64,000 bases of DNA from Cinclus cinclus (Eukaryota > Chordata > Aves > Passeriformes > Cinclidae): positions 134,707,392-134,771,391 of the forward strand of contig NC_085046.1 of the NCBI RefSeq assembly GCF_963662255.1, given 5' to 3'. The notes under the pieces are model-generated. The model was not told where the DNA came from. It saw only the letters and a program-made list of their open reading frames with translations, and searched no databases. The translations under genes were made by a program, and so were the position numbers. Of this stretch, positions 13,040 through 24,956 are shown in pieces. Position 1 is the stretch's first letter; the number at the start of each line of letters is the position of its first letter.

Positions 13040-13202
13040 TTCAGTTGAAGGGGATCTACAAGAATCATTAAGCATATTAAAGGCATTGTCCAAATGCCTC
13101 TTGAACAGTGCCAGGTATCACAACCTCTCTAGGAAGCCTGTTCCAGTTTCTGAGTACCCTCTTGGTAAAGAAATATTTTCTTTACATGCTTCAAAACTCA
13201 GC
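13040..13202 (-). mobile_element. Old CR1 LINE fragment, antisense
   Basis: A diverged antisense CR1 piece. It is recognisable by 'CTCTAGGAAGCCTGTTCCAG' near 13129 followed by the 'TGAGTACCCTCTTGGTAAAG' block near 13152 and an A/T-rich version of the next block. The left part, including the expected 3' terminus, is badly decayed. Ends are approximate. Confidence 0.7.
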
Positions 13203-15537
13203 AAAATTTACACCCATTTTTTTAATATCTTAATATTCATATCTTTTCCAGTAAAATTTTGACTTTATGAAAAATTATAAGGCTAAATAGTAGTAATACC
13301 TTATATATATATCTCAGGGATTTGCAATCAAATTAATAACTATTGTTTGTCTATCAGACAAACAGAGTTATGCTGGATTGTACAATATATCTGGGCTGCT
13401 TTTCACTCATCTAAAAAGCTGCCTGTAAAGACTATTAAAATCAGCTAGTATTAAATTATCTCTAAAGGCTAAAAAGTATCAAAAAGAATATTTTAAGGAT
13501 TATTGTAAGAGATTAAGATTTATGTGTTACTTTTTGAGATGAAACATGCTGATTTCTTGATGGCTGTATTATTTTGAGCTATGAACATGAAGAATTTCCA
13601 AAATTAGTTCCCTCCCCATTATTCTCCTAATCGTTTTAGTGCTTCATCCTGGAACAAGTCCTGTTGATCTGATTCAGGAAAGTAAGCAGAGCTTGGACCA
13701 GCAGTGTCAGTACAATAGGAACGATAAATCTCCTTCATAATTTAAACAAGAAAAGGCTTGCCTTTTGAGAAGAGATGAGATAGCACACCAGCAGCTGTGC
13801 TCTTCTTAGAGAACCCTGTCTTGGACACACTGGTAAAATATATTTTCCTTTTTGATCTGGATCCAAAAAATAAAGCTGTTTAAATACACTTGGCATGTGG
13901 CTGTTGTGCCCTTTTCAAACAGAAAACAAAGAGACGTGCACCAAGTCCTTATTTGCTGAACTGCACCTTTGTTCTAGGCAGAATGCTAATGGAAAACCTG
14001 CTACTTATGCTGCTCCTGCTACGTTGCAGAGCAATGATTTGATGTGACAAAGAGCTTCTAGCAAAAAATATCCTGTTAATAAAATCAGACCCACAGTGCT
14101 GCACCCTTTCAGAGTGAGTGTGGACAGAAAACAGCAGCCGTTCAGGGCATGAATAAATGAAGCTGAAGGATATAAAAGCCTTGGCCATGGTAGTGCATGG
14201 TAGTGTTTGTTGCCCTTCCAAGAAATTCTTGTGCATGCATGTTCAAGCAATGAAAAGAAGATTTGATTGTTGAATAATTTTATCCATTTCTTAACATGCT
14301 TCTATCAGCTCCATTGAGGCTGTCTCAAAGACAGTGTGAATCAGACATGTCAGTCCTTTTCTAGAGTACTATAGTCCTTTTGTGAAAAAACATAAATTGT
14401 TTAAAATGAAAAATGTAAAAACAGCTGTAAGGAGATGATCTGAAGCAAGGAAAATACAATGTAAAATTAGAAACATTTTTTTCCCCTTTTTTTCATTAAG
14501 TCCATTATAGTATTTGAATAATTTAGTTCTATGAGGCATAAATCAGTGGATTCTGGTTTGGACAGTGCCATCTGTCCCATGGCAAGTGTCACAGCTGGGA
14601 CTGGGGAAAAATATCCATACTTTTAATGAATCTACTCCCATGCTTTGAGTATTGTAAGTAGAAAGCAATTTGATTACATTTACATTCAGCTTTTGTTTTT
14701 CACTCTTTAGTAAATATTCACAAACTCGTAAGAAATGGAGGCTAAAAAGGTTTGAAAAGTAACAGTTAAATCATAGGATAGCAGTGGACTTCATTGCTAT
14801 TGGACTCTCTAGAGACACTCTTATCTATTCCAGTTCCCTGGGGATTTACCATGTCTGCAGTCTAGGTAGCCCTTTCTGTTTTGGAGGATTTCCATCTTGT
14901 TTTCTTTGTCTCAGGAGTGCTTTTCTGCACTGTTTATATGTGTGACTGCTTTATTACCCTTTTTTATGTGAATCTCATTCATGTCCTTCTTTACTGGCCA
15001 CTTGCCAGCCAGAGAACAGCTTTTCATATCCCATTTATCTTCCTAATAAGTCTCTTCTTGAAACTCGTGGGGTACCCATATAAACGACTCACAACCCCCC
15101 TGTGGAAGTAGCTGCTGTCTTAAGTGCTTCCTTGACTCAGGTGTTTGATCTTATCTTTCTCTGATCTCTTTGAAGTACTTTATTAATTCCAGAGGAAAAA
15201 CAATATCACCTGAAATACAGGTTTCTTCTGCAGTTCAATGTTGTCCTGTTTCAAGAAAGAGCATGGAATCTCCTTAAGTGCACCGTTAAAACGGGCTAAT
15301 TGCTGACACTTGATCACAAGAACCTTTTCACGACATAAATACGATTATTTAGTTTAAACCTACAGCAGATTTTGAAAAATCACTAGGAAAAAATCACTAG
15401 GAAAAAATCACTGCAGTGTGTGTCTTCACTTATGCTGGAGAAAGCTGGTTTATTCTAGTGACATTGATATCATAAAGGGGTCTGTTTTAGAAATCAGAAA
15501 GGGATTAGCACTGCTTTAATCTGCTTTAATATTAGTA
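13203..15537. other. Unassigned AT-rich DNA with a short tandem repeat
   Basis: No gene is recognised. At 15374-15412 a 13-14 bp unit (GAAAAAATCACTAG) is repeated nearly three times. At 14880-15110 a 76-codon plus-strand frame is rich in hydrophobic residues, as T-rich DNA gives, and is not similar to anything I know. Confidence 0.45.
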
Positions 15538-15604
15538 GAATCATAGAATGGTTTGGTTTGTAAAGGGCCTTGAAAGATCATCTAGTCCACCCCATGTGAG
15601 GCAA
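15538..15604 (-). mobile_element. CR1 LINE 3'-terminal fragment, antisense
   Basis: About 65 bp of the antisense CR1 3' terminus: 'AATCATAGAATGGTTTGG' followed by 'GATCATCTAGTCCACC'. It lies directly upstream of the T-rich/TTCC tract and the CpG island. Confidence 0.85.
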
Positions 15605-15649
15605 TATCATACAAAGATGTTTATACAAGAATTAATGTTCTGTCTGAGT

Positions 15650-15708
15650 TAGTTTTTTTTTTTCCGGTTGATTTTTTTTTTTTTCCTTCCTTCCTTCCTT
15701 CCTTCTCT
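15650..15708. repeat. Poly(T) tracts and (TTCC)n microsatellite
   Basis: Two long T runs (about 15652-15663 and 15672-15684) lead into five TTCC units (about 15683-15704). The pyrimidine tract borders the CpG island and could itself vary in length between individuals. Confidence 0.9.
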
Positions 15709-15714
15709 TTAATC

Positions 15715-15950
15715 AGCGCTGGAGAGACTGCCCCGAGTGTTTGTCTCCGTCCGCGGTGGCTGCGGGGAGCGCGGCCGTGCCCGGGCTCCGTCTGCAGCAC
15801 CGCGGACAGCGCCCGGCGGAGCGCAGCGCGCCCTGCCTGCGGCCCGGCACTGCCGCGGCCGAGCTGCTCCGAGGGATGCGGGAGGGCGACGGCCTTCAGT
15901 CCTAACGGGGTCAAAACCAGACTCCGGTCTTACGGGAACCGCGCTTATGC
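15715..15950. promoter_or_regulatory. Short CpG-rich island, possible promoter or silencer element
   Basis: About 230 bp of very GC- and CpG-rich sequence, with roughly two dozen CpG dinucleotides, stands out sharply from the AT-rich surroundings. CpG density of this sort in vertebrates marks promoters or other unmethylated regulatory elements; that is a general inference. Open frames cross it on both strands (for example 15737-15961 plus and 15709-16110 minus), but they look like compositional frames (Ala/Arg/Gly/Pro-rich) and resemble no known protein. There is no clear TATA box. On the minus strand a 'CCCGTAAGA' donor-like sequence occurs near 15930. Transcription direction cannot be decided. 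The island contains the RE1-like site listed next. Confidence 0.65.
15793..15813 (+). promoter_or_regulatory. RE1/NRSE-like site for REST (NRSF)
   Basis: Twenty-one bases with core CAGCACCGCGGACAGCGCC match the RE1 consensus (TTCAGCACC-ACGGACAGCGCC) at 19 of 21 positions; the differences are at positions 2 and 10. Both half-sites are intact with canonical spacing. RE1 is bound by the zinc-finger repressor REST, which silences neuronal genes in non-neural cells, and such sites often lie in or near CpG islands. The match is seen in the sequence; binding and target gene are inferred. Confidence 0.7.
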
Positions 15951-18900
15951 AAGGAGCATGATTGATGATAACGGGAAATGGACTCACCCTTGGGCATCCT
16001 GAATGGAATATCTTCTGTTTGCACCCCTCTGAATGTAACGTAGAGAGGGCTTTGAAACAGCAGAAGATACATAGCATAGCGAATTGTATCATATAAACAC
16101 TGAGGTCCACTCAGTGTTACATTAGGTAAATTTTATCTGGGGCATAACCTGAGTATTTCACTTTGATGAATCAGAGTACGCTTCATAAAACTTATGCTCC
16201 AGGGTAGATGGCGTGAATTGCAGAAATTAAAAGGTATAAGCAAAGTATTATTTACATATTATGTTGTTTAAAGGGTTGAGTCTATATAGCAAATGGCAGT
16301 GGTTGCGATTGCAAATGACACAGTTCAACAGAGCCAACAAAATAACATGCAAGCTGATGACATTGTCCTTCTCAAGCTTCTTGAATGATTCTGGTCCTGC
16401 TCTGTTGCTTAGCAGATAGGTAGAAGGACTGATGTTTTCTCAAAGAGTTCTGCCTTTATTGCACACGCACCTCTGGCTGTGGAGAACATCAATGAGAAAA
16501 TCTCCTGGTTTTCCTGCTTGCTGTGTTTTGGCTCTTGATGAAAGATCAGAGCTCATTGCTGTCATATAGCGTATGCAGAGCAGTTTGACCCTTTTCATCT
16601 GAACTCAAGTATTATTCAGGCAAAACTTAAAACAAAAGGGCAATTCTTCAAAATCCATGCAGCAAGATAGTATGGTGGAAAGAAAAAGTGGGGTTTTTTC
16701 AGTGTAAAAAACTGAATATATAGTAGTCCTGATTAAGAATAAATGGTCTTGATTATGTGTGTTTAAAGCAGTACTTGATATTATTGAAGTTTTCACATGC
16801 ACATTAAATTTGCTTTTTATACATAGGGTGGTAGCTGCTTCTCCAATCTTGAAATACAAAATGGACTTCAAAAAGGCAGATGTACTTCTGAGCAAGTACA
16901 GCCTGTCAAGTTCCGTGCATAAAATGAAATAATCCTATGACCTGCTTTTCTGTTCAATGTTTTAACTAAAATGTTTTTGGCACAACAAGAGAGATGGCTC
17001 CTTGCCATATGTGTTTTTTCCATACCTGGAGCCATCAGCTCCTTGACTCCCCTCCCTTTCTTCCCCACTATAGCCCTAGAATATAAAATACTCAATAAAT
17101 GTACATTTGCTTGTATATTAATTATAATGTTTTCACACTCCAATGTTAAATTCCATGTGTATATGCAGTTCTCAAAAAATGGGCGGATAAGATATCCTGT
17201 CTGTAGGCTTTTGGGCAGAGATGAGATAATTCACAGTATTATTTTTAGAGGTGCATGTGTTTAAAGAATGTGTTTTTTTTCCCCCTGAGCTTCGCACGGT
17301 CCTAGGATGCAGTGACACAGATATTCTTAAACACAGCAGTAATGTGGTGGTTTAACAAGCGTGATCTAAGCACAAACTGAACAATAATCTGTTTGTCCTG
17401 TAGTGTTTGTGAAGGACAGAGCAGGCATGAGGAGCAGTGCCCATGCACCCCACCAAAGCTCCTGTTGCAGCTGTGGAGACAGCAGAGTAAGCTGTGGAGC
17501 AGCCATGCCATCTCCATAGTAACAGAACAGCAGGGATGACGATTCAGTATTGGGCATGCACTATTCCTATTGCTATGCAACCTCTTGCCTCAGGAATATT
17601 TCTGTGCTGACTCCAAACAGAACCTTGCTTTTTCCCTAAACCATCTGGAAATACAGAGATTACAGAGCAATCCTGTACTGCTAGACGAGACTGAATAAAC
17701 AAAGGCAAATTTTGTGTCAGAATGCTAAGCTGCCACAAATGTAAAAGCCATAAATCTACTTGTTGAAGGGACTGTGGAATAAATACTGCACTTATTGAAT
17801 AAAGAATTAGGTGATATTACATGCTTTTAGATTCCTTCTTTTCACTCTCCACTCAGGAAGCTCAGCTGTAAATTTTCCAGCTGCTCAGTGAAAGACAGTA
17901 CATTACCCACAACCACCTCTGTGATCACTTGGAGAAGTCTGTTGTTTTTTCATCAAAGAGGAAAGCAGAAATGGGTTCAAATTAAATTACCTGAAAATAT
18001 CAACGGGGAAGAGGTATTTTTAAACAATATTTTAAAAACCTCCAGTGGTTTGGAACCCAGTTATTGGTGGGTACATCTGTGTGGCTCCTTGCCAGCAGAC
18101 TGATCCTGCTCTATGCATGCACCAGATTTCTCCACTTTTCTCCAAGCCAAACAGTACCCAGATAACTAGTAGTGTGAATGTATACTATGGAGCACCTCTT
18201 ATCAATGCTTTATAGCCCTGACTTACTGTCATGCTCACCACAACCTCTGGGGTGCAGACAACGTGAGCTCAGTGTTACCACGGACAGTTGAGCTGACATA
18301 CCACAAAGAATTTAATACATTCTGTTCCATGGTTAGTGCAGTAAATTTGTATGCAGGCACCACATTTCACATAACACATGCCTGAGACTCAAGTTTGCAA
18401 GCACCAAGGGCTGAACATGATGCAAAACCCCACAGCCGGAACCAAATATTTCTCTTTGCTTATAATTTTGAATATGATGCTTATACTTAGAATATATGGA
18501 AGTGTGACTAGTTCATCTCCATATTTGTTCCAGATTTTGTCCTTTTATTGGCACCTTAATAGTTTCTTTCCCCTGCAAATTAATCTCTTTTCTGTCTCTG
18601 TGTGCTGTAAGGTTTTCATTATTTTACTATTTTTATTACTTTTTTCTGGGATTTCCTACTATGGCTATATAGAGAATGTTGGCATGGCCAATGGGCAGAA
18701 GGATTGGAATCCCTAAGGCAGGAAAATGTAATCTGATTTGCATAGTATTTTTCTGTAATGGTGAATATTCCAATGAAGCATCAAAAAGAGGATTTACATA
18801 TGGTCAATGATTTAACCCATAGTTCCTAGATGTAATGGTCATAAATATGTCAGAAATTTGCCCTAAAATACGTTATTGCTAATATGCACAGGAAATTAAA

Positions 18901-19358
18901 TATGTAGAGCTGCCTATATTTGTTTCTTCTAATGACTAGATTCTGAATCTTTTCCTGGCTTTAAATGAAATGTTTTAATTATATTTCTTTTTTAATCTGT
19001 GTGTACTTTTTTTGCTGAAAATACCAAGTGGTGACACATGAAACTGCATGTCTTAAGAAGTGAGAAGAAGAAAGAAAAGGTTTCTGAGATACTGTTTTTG
19101 ATACTAACATTTACTGACAAGTTTGTTACACTACCCAGCAGTGCTGACCTTATTATGCCAGTCTCATCTTCAGAGAGCCTCCATGCAGCAATGGGAAAAA
19201 GAGGGCAGCCTATTTTTATAAAATACAAAATGTGCACAGATCACAGAGCTCACTGAAGCAAACATCTTATGATGACTTAAAGGAATAATAATAATTATAA
19301 TAATAATAATAAAGGTAGTTTTTTCTTGTAAGAGAAAATCTGCTACTATTCAAAGCCC
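15951..19358. other. Unassigned DNA downstream of the CpG island
   Basis: No gene or repeat is recognised. Several 90-112 codon frames (16605-16895, 16868-17143, 16971-17264, 17302-17580, 18378-18716) overlap on opposite strands and resemble no known proteins. An (AAT)n tract lies at 19283-19312. Exons of an unrecognised transcript starting at the CpG island could lie here, but none can be supported. Confidence 0.4.
19283..19312. repeat. (AAT)n microsatellite
   Basis: A short, slightly interrupted AAT/ATA trinucleotide run. Confidence 0.9.
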
Positions 19359-19454
19359 TGTGCTGGATTATAACCAGGACAAATAGGCAGCAATTTTGCC
19401 TGAGAATTCAGTGAATAAGGCATTTGAAAATAAATCCCTAAGCCAGATGTTATT

Positions 19455-20465
19455 AGCAGTGGTATGTATGTTTATGTGCCAAGGCTTTGGGAGCAGGGGG
19501 GCTGAAGGGGTGGCTTCTGTGAGAAGATACCAAAAGCTTCCCCTATGTCAGACAGAGCCAGTTCCAGAAAGCTCCAAAACAGCCACTGGAAGAGCTGAGT
19601 CCTTTAAGCTTTGCTGGTAGTGCCTCTGTGATAATGAGTTTAAGAAAGGTTAAAAAGTGCTGCACAGCTGTTTCGAGACAGAAGTGAGAAAAGCAGTCCT
19701 GCAAACAACAAGATCAGGGAAGAAGGAGGGGAAGGAGCCCCAGGCGTTGGAACACAGATTGCCTTGCAGCCCTTGGAAAAGACTGTGGTTCTGCACCTTG
19801 TCCCCCTGCAGCTCGTGGAGGACCCCGCACGAGAGGAGGGGGATGTGCCCTGAGGGCAGCTGTGGCACATGGAAACCCTACAGTGGAGCAGATTCCTCGC
19901 AGGATCTATGGCCTGTGGGAGAGCATCCATGCAGGAAAAGGTTTTTCTGGTGGAGGGCCCACACTGGAGCAGTTTGTTCCCAAAGGACTGTTCTCTGTGG
20001 GAAGGATCAACACTGGAGAAGTTTCTGGAGGACTGTATCCTGTAGGATGCACTGCATGCTGGAGCAGTGGAAAAACATGGAGAGGAAGGAGCAGCAGAGA
20101 CAAAGTTTTGAGTTGTGAACTCAATCCAACCTGCATGCCCCGTCTTCCTGGTTTACTTGGGGCAGAGAAAGTAATAGAGTCAGGAGGGAAGCTGAGCCTG
20201 GGAAGAAGGGACGGTGGAGGGAAAGGTGTTTTTAATTTTGTTTTTATTTCTCACTTTCCTACAGTTGTTAACTGACAACAAATAAAATTAATTTCTCTGA
20301 AGTCATGTCTCTTTTGCCCATGATGGCAATTTGTGAATGGTCTCCCTATCCTTAGCTCAATTTATGAGCTTTTCATCCTTTCTTCTCCCTGCATCCTGCT
20401 GAGGAGAAAGAGTGATGGAATGACTCGCTGGGTATCTGGTGACCAGCCAAGGTCAAGACACCACA
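19455..20465 (+). mobile_element. ERVL-type LTR, sense
   Basis: A GC-richer segment that reads like a well-known bird ERVL LTR. It has a repetitive U3/R region with phased 'CACTGGAGCAG/CACTGGAGAAG' and 'CTGTGGGA' modules (about 19850-20060), then 'GAAGGAGCAGCAGAGACAAA' near 20085, a T-rich stretch, an AATAAA signal (20281-20286), and a U5 ending 'GGTCAAGACACCACA' at 20465. The 3' end is well defined. The 5' end is only approximate (somewhere in 19360-19470), and I could not find a matching target duplication, so the LTR may be 5'-truncated. The overlapping frames of 153 and 137 codons inside it are by-products of the repeat's composition. Confidence 0.75.
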
Positions 20466-22118
20466 GTGTGCTTCAATTTGAACAAACACATTTCACACTG
20501 GAAAGTTCCTTTTATTTCTTTTTGTGGGGTAACATTTTCAGTGAGCTTTCAAAAAGTAACAGGTATTGATAAATTGCAGAGGCTTTCTGTTCTTCAGAAT
20601 ACCTTTGGTCTATCTCACACCATCTGCAGATCTTTTCATGCCCCACTAGGAAGGGGTTCACATTCTCAAGCTGTGCACCACAAGTTTTAGCCCTGTCTGA
20701 GAAACTCATGAGAGATAGCAGGGTTGTTGGAAATAGGTGATCTTCAAGGTTCCTTCCAAGCCAAACCCTTCTATGATTCTGTGATACATTTAGCTGTTGT
20801 CCAAGGCCCCTCCTTCTGCAACAGGTTCACAGAAAAACTGACCAAAGATAAATACATATCCACTCACTGGAAGCTGAGGAGCTGGCTTCAAATCAGAACA
20901 TGGAATTTAAACTTCATCAGTGGTGCAAAGAGAGAATGGTTTTATTTCAAAGTGCAGAGGAAAGACCATTCTCTTCCTCCCTAACTCTTCTGTATCATGT
21001 GATATTGTTTGTAGAAATTCAGAATAATTTGGCAATTTTGTATGAGTACTCTCAGGAGGCAATGATAAACCAGATAGTGGTTGAAAGTTTGATTTACAGA
21101 GCAGTACAAGAATTAGCTGTTTCTTTATAAACCAATTTAGCACCCACCTGCAGATAGATTAGGGTGATATATTGCCCCAGGTTATATAGAGTTATCTGAG
21201 CTTTACCACATATGGCAACAGGATTGTCATAAAAAATTGTAATTACTAGTATACATTGTGCCAGTGAAGGAAGAACAGACAGAAACTGAGCAATTTTTGT
21301 GCAGTATTTTTTGTCAGAACCACTATAACCGTGACTACCTAATTCAGTCCCCTAGTGAAGATCACTGCTGAACTCTTCACTGACATTGTCTCAACCATTT
21401 CCAGCTGAATTCTATTTTTCACATTTTTCTGATGTAGTTCCATGATCCATTCAATGGACCTGAAGCCCCTAGAGCGTGGGAAGCTCCAGCTGGAACATAC
21501 CACCATGGAATTAGTGGTAACAGGTGTTACAAACCCATGAAAGAAGTTTCAACTCAATTCTGACTTCCCATAGAAATTCACACCAAGTTTAAAACATTTG
21601 TATCTTGTTGTTAAACTACTAAAAGATGGGTTCAAAGAGTCTAAAAAGTAATTTAACTTTCTAGGTTGAACACAAGGAAGATAAAGGAACAAGCAAGTGA
21701 AACAAGTTAATTGCCCATGCTTAATACAGTACCAGAAGACCTTGTATTATGGCAGAGAGAAAAAGGATAAAACACAGACACACTTGCTGATAATCTTAGT
21801 GGAGGTGACATAAACAATTGCCTTTTGTCATCAAAGAAATCACTTGTTTGGATAAGTGAACCACATTTGTGAGAAGTTTCCCCAGTAATAGCTTACCTTA
21901 TATTTCAATGGAAGAGCAAGGATTTCAGTTTCCACAGTTGTCAGTCTGATATGTGTTTGGATGTCTCATATCCATTAAGCTGCATCTCCTTGACAGTAGT
22001 AGCCCTGCAAAACTTTCATGTTTCAGTTTCACTCAGATCCCAGTTGATGTTACTGACATGGAGTAAGATCTTTTGAATATGATCTTTCGCTCTGTGAGCT
22101 CGTTTCATTTGAAAGGGA
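20466..22118. other. Mostly unassigned DNA with a CR1 terminus
   Basis: Apart from the short CR1 tail at 20715-20785, no gene or repeat family is recognised. Frames up to 86 codons overlap on both strands without similarity to known proteins. Confidence 0.4.
20715..20785 (+). mobile_element. CR1 LINE 3'-terminal fragment, sense
   Basis: Ends with 'AAGGTTCCTTCCAAGCCAAA' and the diagnostic 'CTTCTATGATTCTGTGAT' terminus. Only about 70 bp can be recognised, so this is a short 5'-truncated copy. Confidence 0.85.
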
Positions 22119-22525
22119 GTCATAGAACTGTTGAGATTGTAAAAGACCTGTAAGATCATCAAGTCCAGCCAGTAACCCATCACTCCCAAGCCCACCACTA
22201 AACCATGTCCCTATGTGCAACATGTCTCTTAATTATCTCCAGGGATGGTGACTCAATAATTTCCTTGGGTAGCCTGTTCCAGTGCTTTAAAATGCTTCCT
22301 GGGAAGAAATGTTTTCTGATATCAAACCTAAACTTGCCTGGACACAATTTCCCTGGACAAGAGTTGATGTCCCCTTGTCCTGTCATTTGTTACTTCACAG
22401 AAGAGACCAGTTCCCACCTCACTGCAATCTCCTTTCAGAGAGTTGTGGAGAGGGATAAGGTCCCCCTGAGCCTCCTTTTCTCGAGAGTAAGCACCCCCAG
22501 CTCCCTGAGCTGTTCCTATCAGTTT
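22119..22525 (-). mobile_element. CR1 LINE 3' end with ORF2 C-terminus remnant, antisense
   Basis: About 400 bp of antisense CR1, from 'TCATAGAACTG' through 'CAGGGATGGTGACTCAATAA', 'CCTGTCATTTGTTACTTCAC' and 'AGGTCCCCCTGAGCCTCCTT'. On the minus strand the frame at 22198-22386 still encodes the end of the CR1 ORF2 protein (reverse transcriptase/endonuclease polyprotein), including a recognisable 'FRFDIRKHFF' and 'KHWNRLPKE' segment. A frame break separates this from the sequence upstream, so the copy is dead. Confidence 0.92.
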
Positions 22526-24324
22526 CCAGCTGTCAGTCTCAGCATTAGAGTGGATTTATACTGTTTATACACTAAAGGGAAAAAAAAAAAAATGAAAACC
22601 AAAACAAACTGATTTTCTGGAGACTTCAATTACTTGCTGTTAAGAGAGCTGGGAATCTTCTTGTTATCAAATTTCGAAGTTGTGTACTTCTGTGAATCAG
22701 TGAAAGTGAACTTTGGTGCTACTGTAACCAAACATTTAAAATAAGATAAATGAAACATTAAGTTTACTTAACCTTCTATTTTCCCAGTCCCTTTAGAATT
22801 AAAGGAAATGTGGTATATGCTTTCTTCTGATGCCAAATACTGCTGTGAACTCCTATTGAGACTTTGTGAGTATTGTCCAGATATAAATTTCCCCTCCTAT
22901 TTTATGAGTAGGTTAGAAAAATACAAAGCTGAATAAATGTACCTTTTTGCTAGGCAGGTGGATGGGTACATCTTACCCCAAGTTGCAGTCTGTTTGAAAG
23001 AAAATACTGCTTAGCTTATCAATAATTTATCTTGACTAGTCTGGATTCCTGTGCTTTTTATATGAAGTGATGGTGATAGCATGCTAGGAGTATTTTACTG
23101 AACTTCAAAGAAACCAGACAAAGAGAGAAAAGAGAGTGAGAAAAGTTGAACACTAATCAGACTTTCTACCTGTCAGCAGCTGCATTTTAGATCAAAGATG
23201 TTATTTATGTGCAAAAACTGTAGTCCATCTCAGTAATCAAAACCATTTCTAACACCACAGTGAAAACAAAGCCACAGAATTGCCTGCTGTTTTTTTCCCA
23301 ATGTTTCCATAAAATTTCATCATCCCTTTTCCACTGACAGGAAACAGGAACCATTCAAGTGTTTTGTTTTTATCTTATCATCATCCTACAAAATCTCTGT
23401 GTTCTGTCAATAAAATCTCTAGATCCACTCTCATGAAACCTCCATTGTATTCATTACAGAAAAATAAAAAAATCTTAAGTGTGTGGATGGTATCTCTATT
23501 ACTTCTCATTAAGCCCTTTTGTTCAGGTGCTATGTAACACAGAGATCTCTGAACCAGATAATTCTAGATGTGGTTTCTGCTGTGTGAGCTGATCTGAAGA
23601 TGCTTTCACCCAGAGAAACTTCTTACTGGTTCTTCTGAGCTGGTTTTATCTATAGCCAGTTCATTTCAGCAGCACTTCTATTTCTACTCTTAAGCATAGC
23701 AGTTCTGTATGTTACCTTCAATTTTATTTATTGCAGAATGATATGTCCCAGATGTTTTGCACTTAGACTAAAGTATATTTTAAAATATGTGACAGCATTT
23801 TTTTAAAATTACAACATGGTGGCCATCCTTGATATAGGTTTGTTCTGAATTAAATTCTGAGTACTTCTGCTCTTACATTCACAGTTAATATGAGAAAAAT
23901 AGGGTAGCAGTTATCAAACCATAAATATACCTATAAAGTTCCACCCCACCCCTCATCCTGTAACCTAATGACTGTTAAAAGAAGGCAGAAGCAGCTGATA
24001 GTAAGGAAAGGTCGCAATCACTAAATCACGTTCCATTTTTCAGGTTGTCTGGCTTTCCTCAAGCTTGTGATGGGGGATGTTTTTCAGTAGAGACTGTGTT
24101 TTCACAACTGTGATGTGTGGAGGAACATCAGAACTCAGTACCTGACTCCTTTGCTACTGAAGAAAATGATAATAAATTTATGACTACAGGCAGATCCTGA
24201 GAGCTGTTCAATGCAACCTTGGCTTTCCAGTCTATTATCTCTTGTTTGGCTGTGAGGTTATTACGGACTACTTATGCCTTGTTAAAGCCACTTAAACCAG
24301 GTTTCTAGCTATTCTATGACCCAT
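22526..24324. other. Unassigned AT-rich DNA
   Basis: No gene or mobile element is recognised. An A12 run lies near 22580. All frames are short. Confidence 0.45.
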
Positions 24325-24650
24325 TCATCTCATAACAGAGGCATCAGGCTTGTCAGGTTCGAGGTGTCCTTGATATAGCTGTGCTGGCTGCTCCCAGTCA
24401 AGTTTTTGTGCCTGGAAATTTCCTCTGGGAAAGTTTGCCTCCTAATTTTCCTGTGGACAGATATTAAGTGAACAGGCTTCTTCTTTTCTTGCCCTTTGAA
24501 GATGGGTGCTATGTTTGCCTTTATTGCAGTCACTGGGGATTTCACCTAACCTTTGTGACCTTACAATGATGACTCAGAGCAGCTTTACAATAGCAAAAGG
24601 CAGCTCTTGTACCACAAACACATCTCATCTAGTTTTACAGGCTTGTTTTA
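24325..24650 (-). mobile_element. CR1 LINE internal (reverse transcriptase) fragment, antisense
   Basis: On the minus strand the frame at 24330-24545 keeps the spacing of the CR1 reverse transcriptase N-terminal region: 'IAPIFKGQEKKKP', then 'GSSQHSYIKDTSNLTSLM'. The DNA downstream on the plus strand ('TTGAAGATGGGTGCTATGTT' and beyond) continues the antisense internal CR1 pattern. No CR1 3' terminus is attached, so this is an internal fragment or has lost its tail. It is clearly older than the 22.1-22.5 kb copy. Confidence 0.72.
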
Positions 24651-24870
24651 ATACACTTTTCTTGAGTGATCTCTAATTTTGTTGAAAAAGTCAGAGACAA
24701 CTACATAGTGGAAAAGTTTCTTCACAGTTGATCTTAATATGGGAACATTTACGCCATTTTCATTACACTTGGGAGTTATAAAAGCATCTGTAAACCCAAA
24801 CCCGCTCAATGGAGAATTGAAAGGGGGGAAATTTGGCTGCAATAATACTGGTCCACAGTTTTTAATTTAA

Positions 24871-24892
24871 AGCAGACTATATGTAGTCTGCT
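24871..24892. repeat. Small perfect inverted repeat
   Basis: AGCAGACTA (24871-24879) and TAGTCTGCT (24884-24892) are exact reverse complements around a TATG loop. The structure is too short to assign a function; chance is likely. Confidence 0.8.
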
Positions 24893-24956
24893 ATGTATTT
24901 CCTCTTATGTGAATTTCAGTGTTTGGGTGCTTTGACAGGAGGGGGAGAGGGTTGTT

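Noticed and set aside
15709..16110. 133-codon minus-strand and 74-codon plus-strand frames across the CpG island
   Set aside because: Open frames are expected in GC-rich DNA with few stop codons; the products are low-complexity Arg/Ala/Pro/Gly and unlike any known N-terminus.
19359..19380. TGTGCTGGATTATAACCAGG as the 5' end of the ERVL-type LTR
   Set aside because: It has a TG start, but the five bases before it (AGCCC) do not match the five after the LTR end (GTGTG), so I left the start as approximate.
19657..20275. Frames of 153 and 137 codons (and antisense frames)
   Set aside because: All fall within the ERVL-type LTR; repetitive modules create long open stretches in several frames at once.
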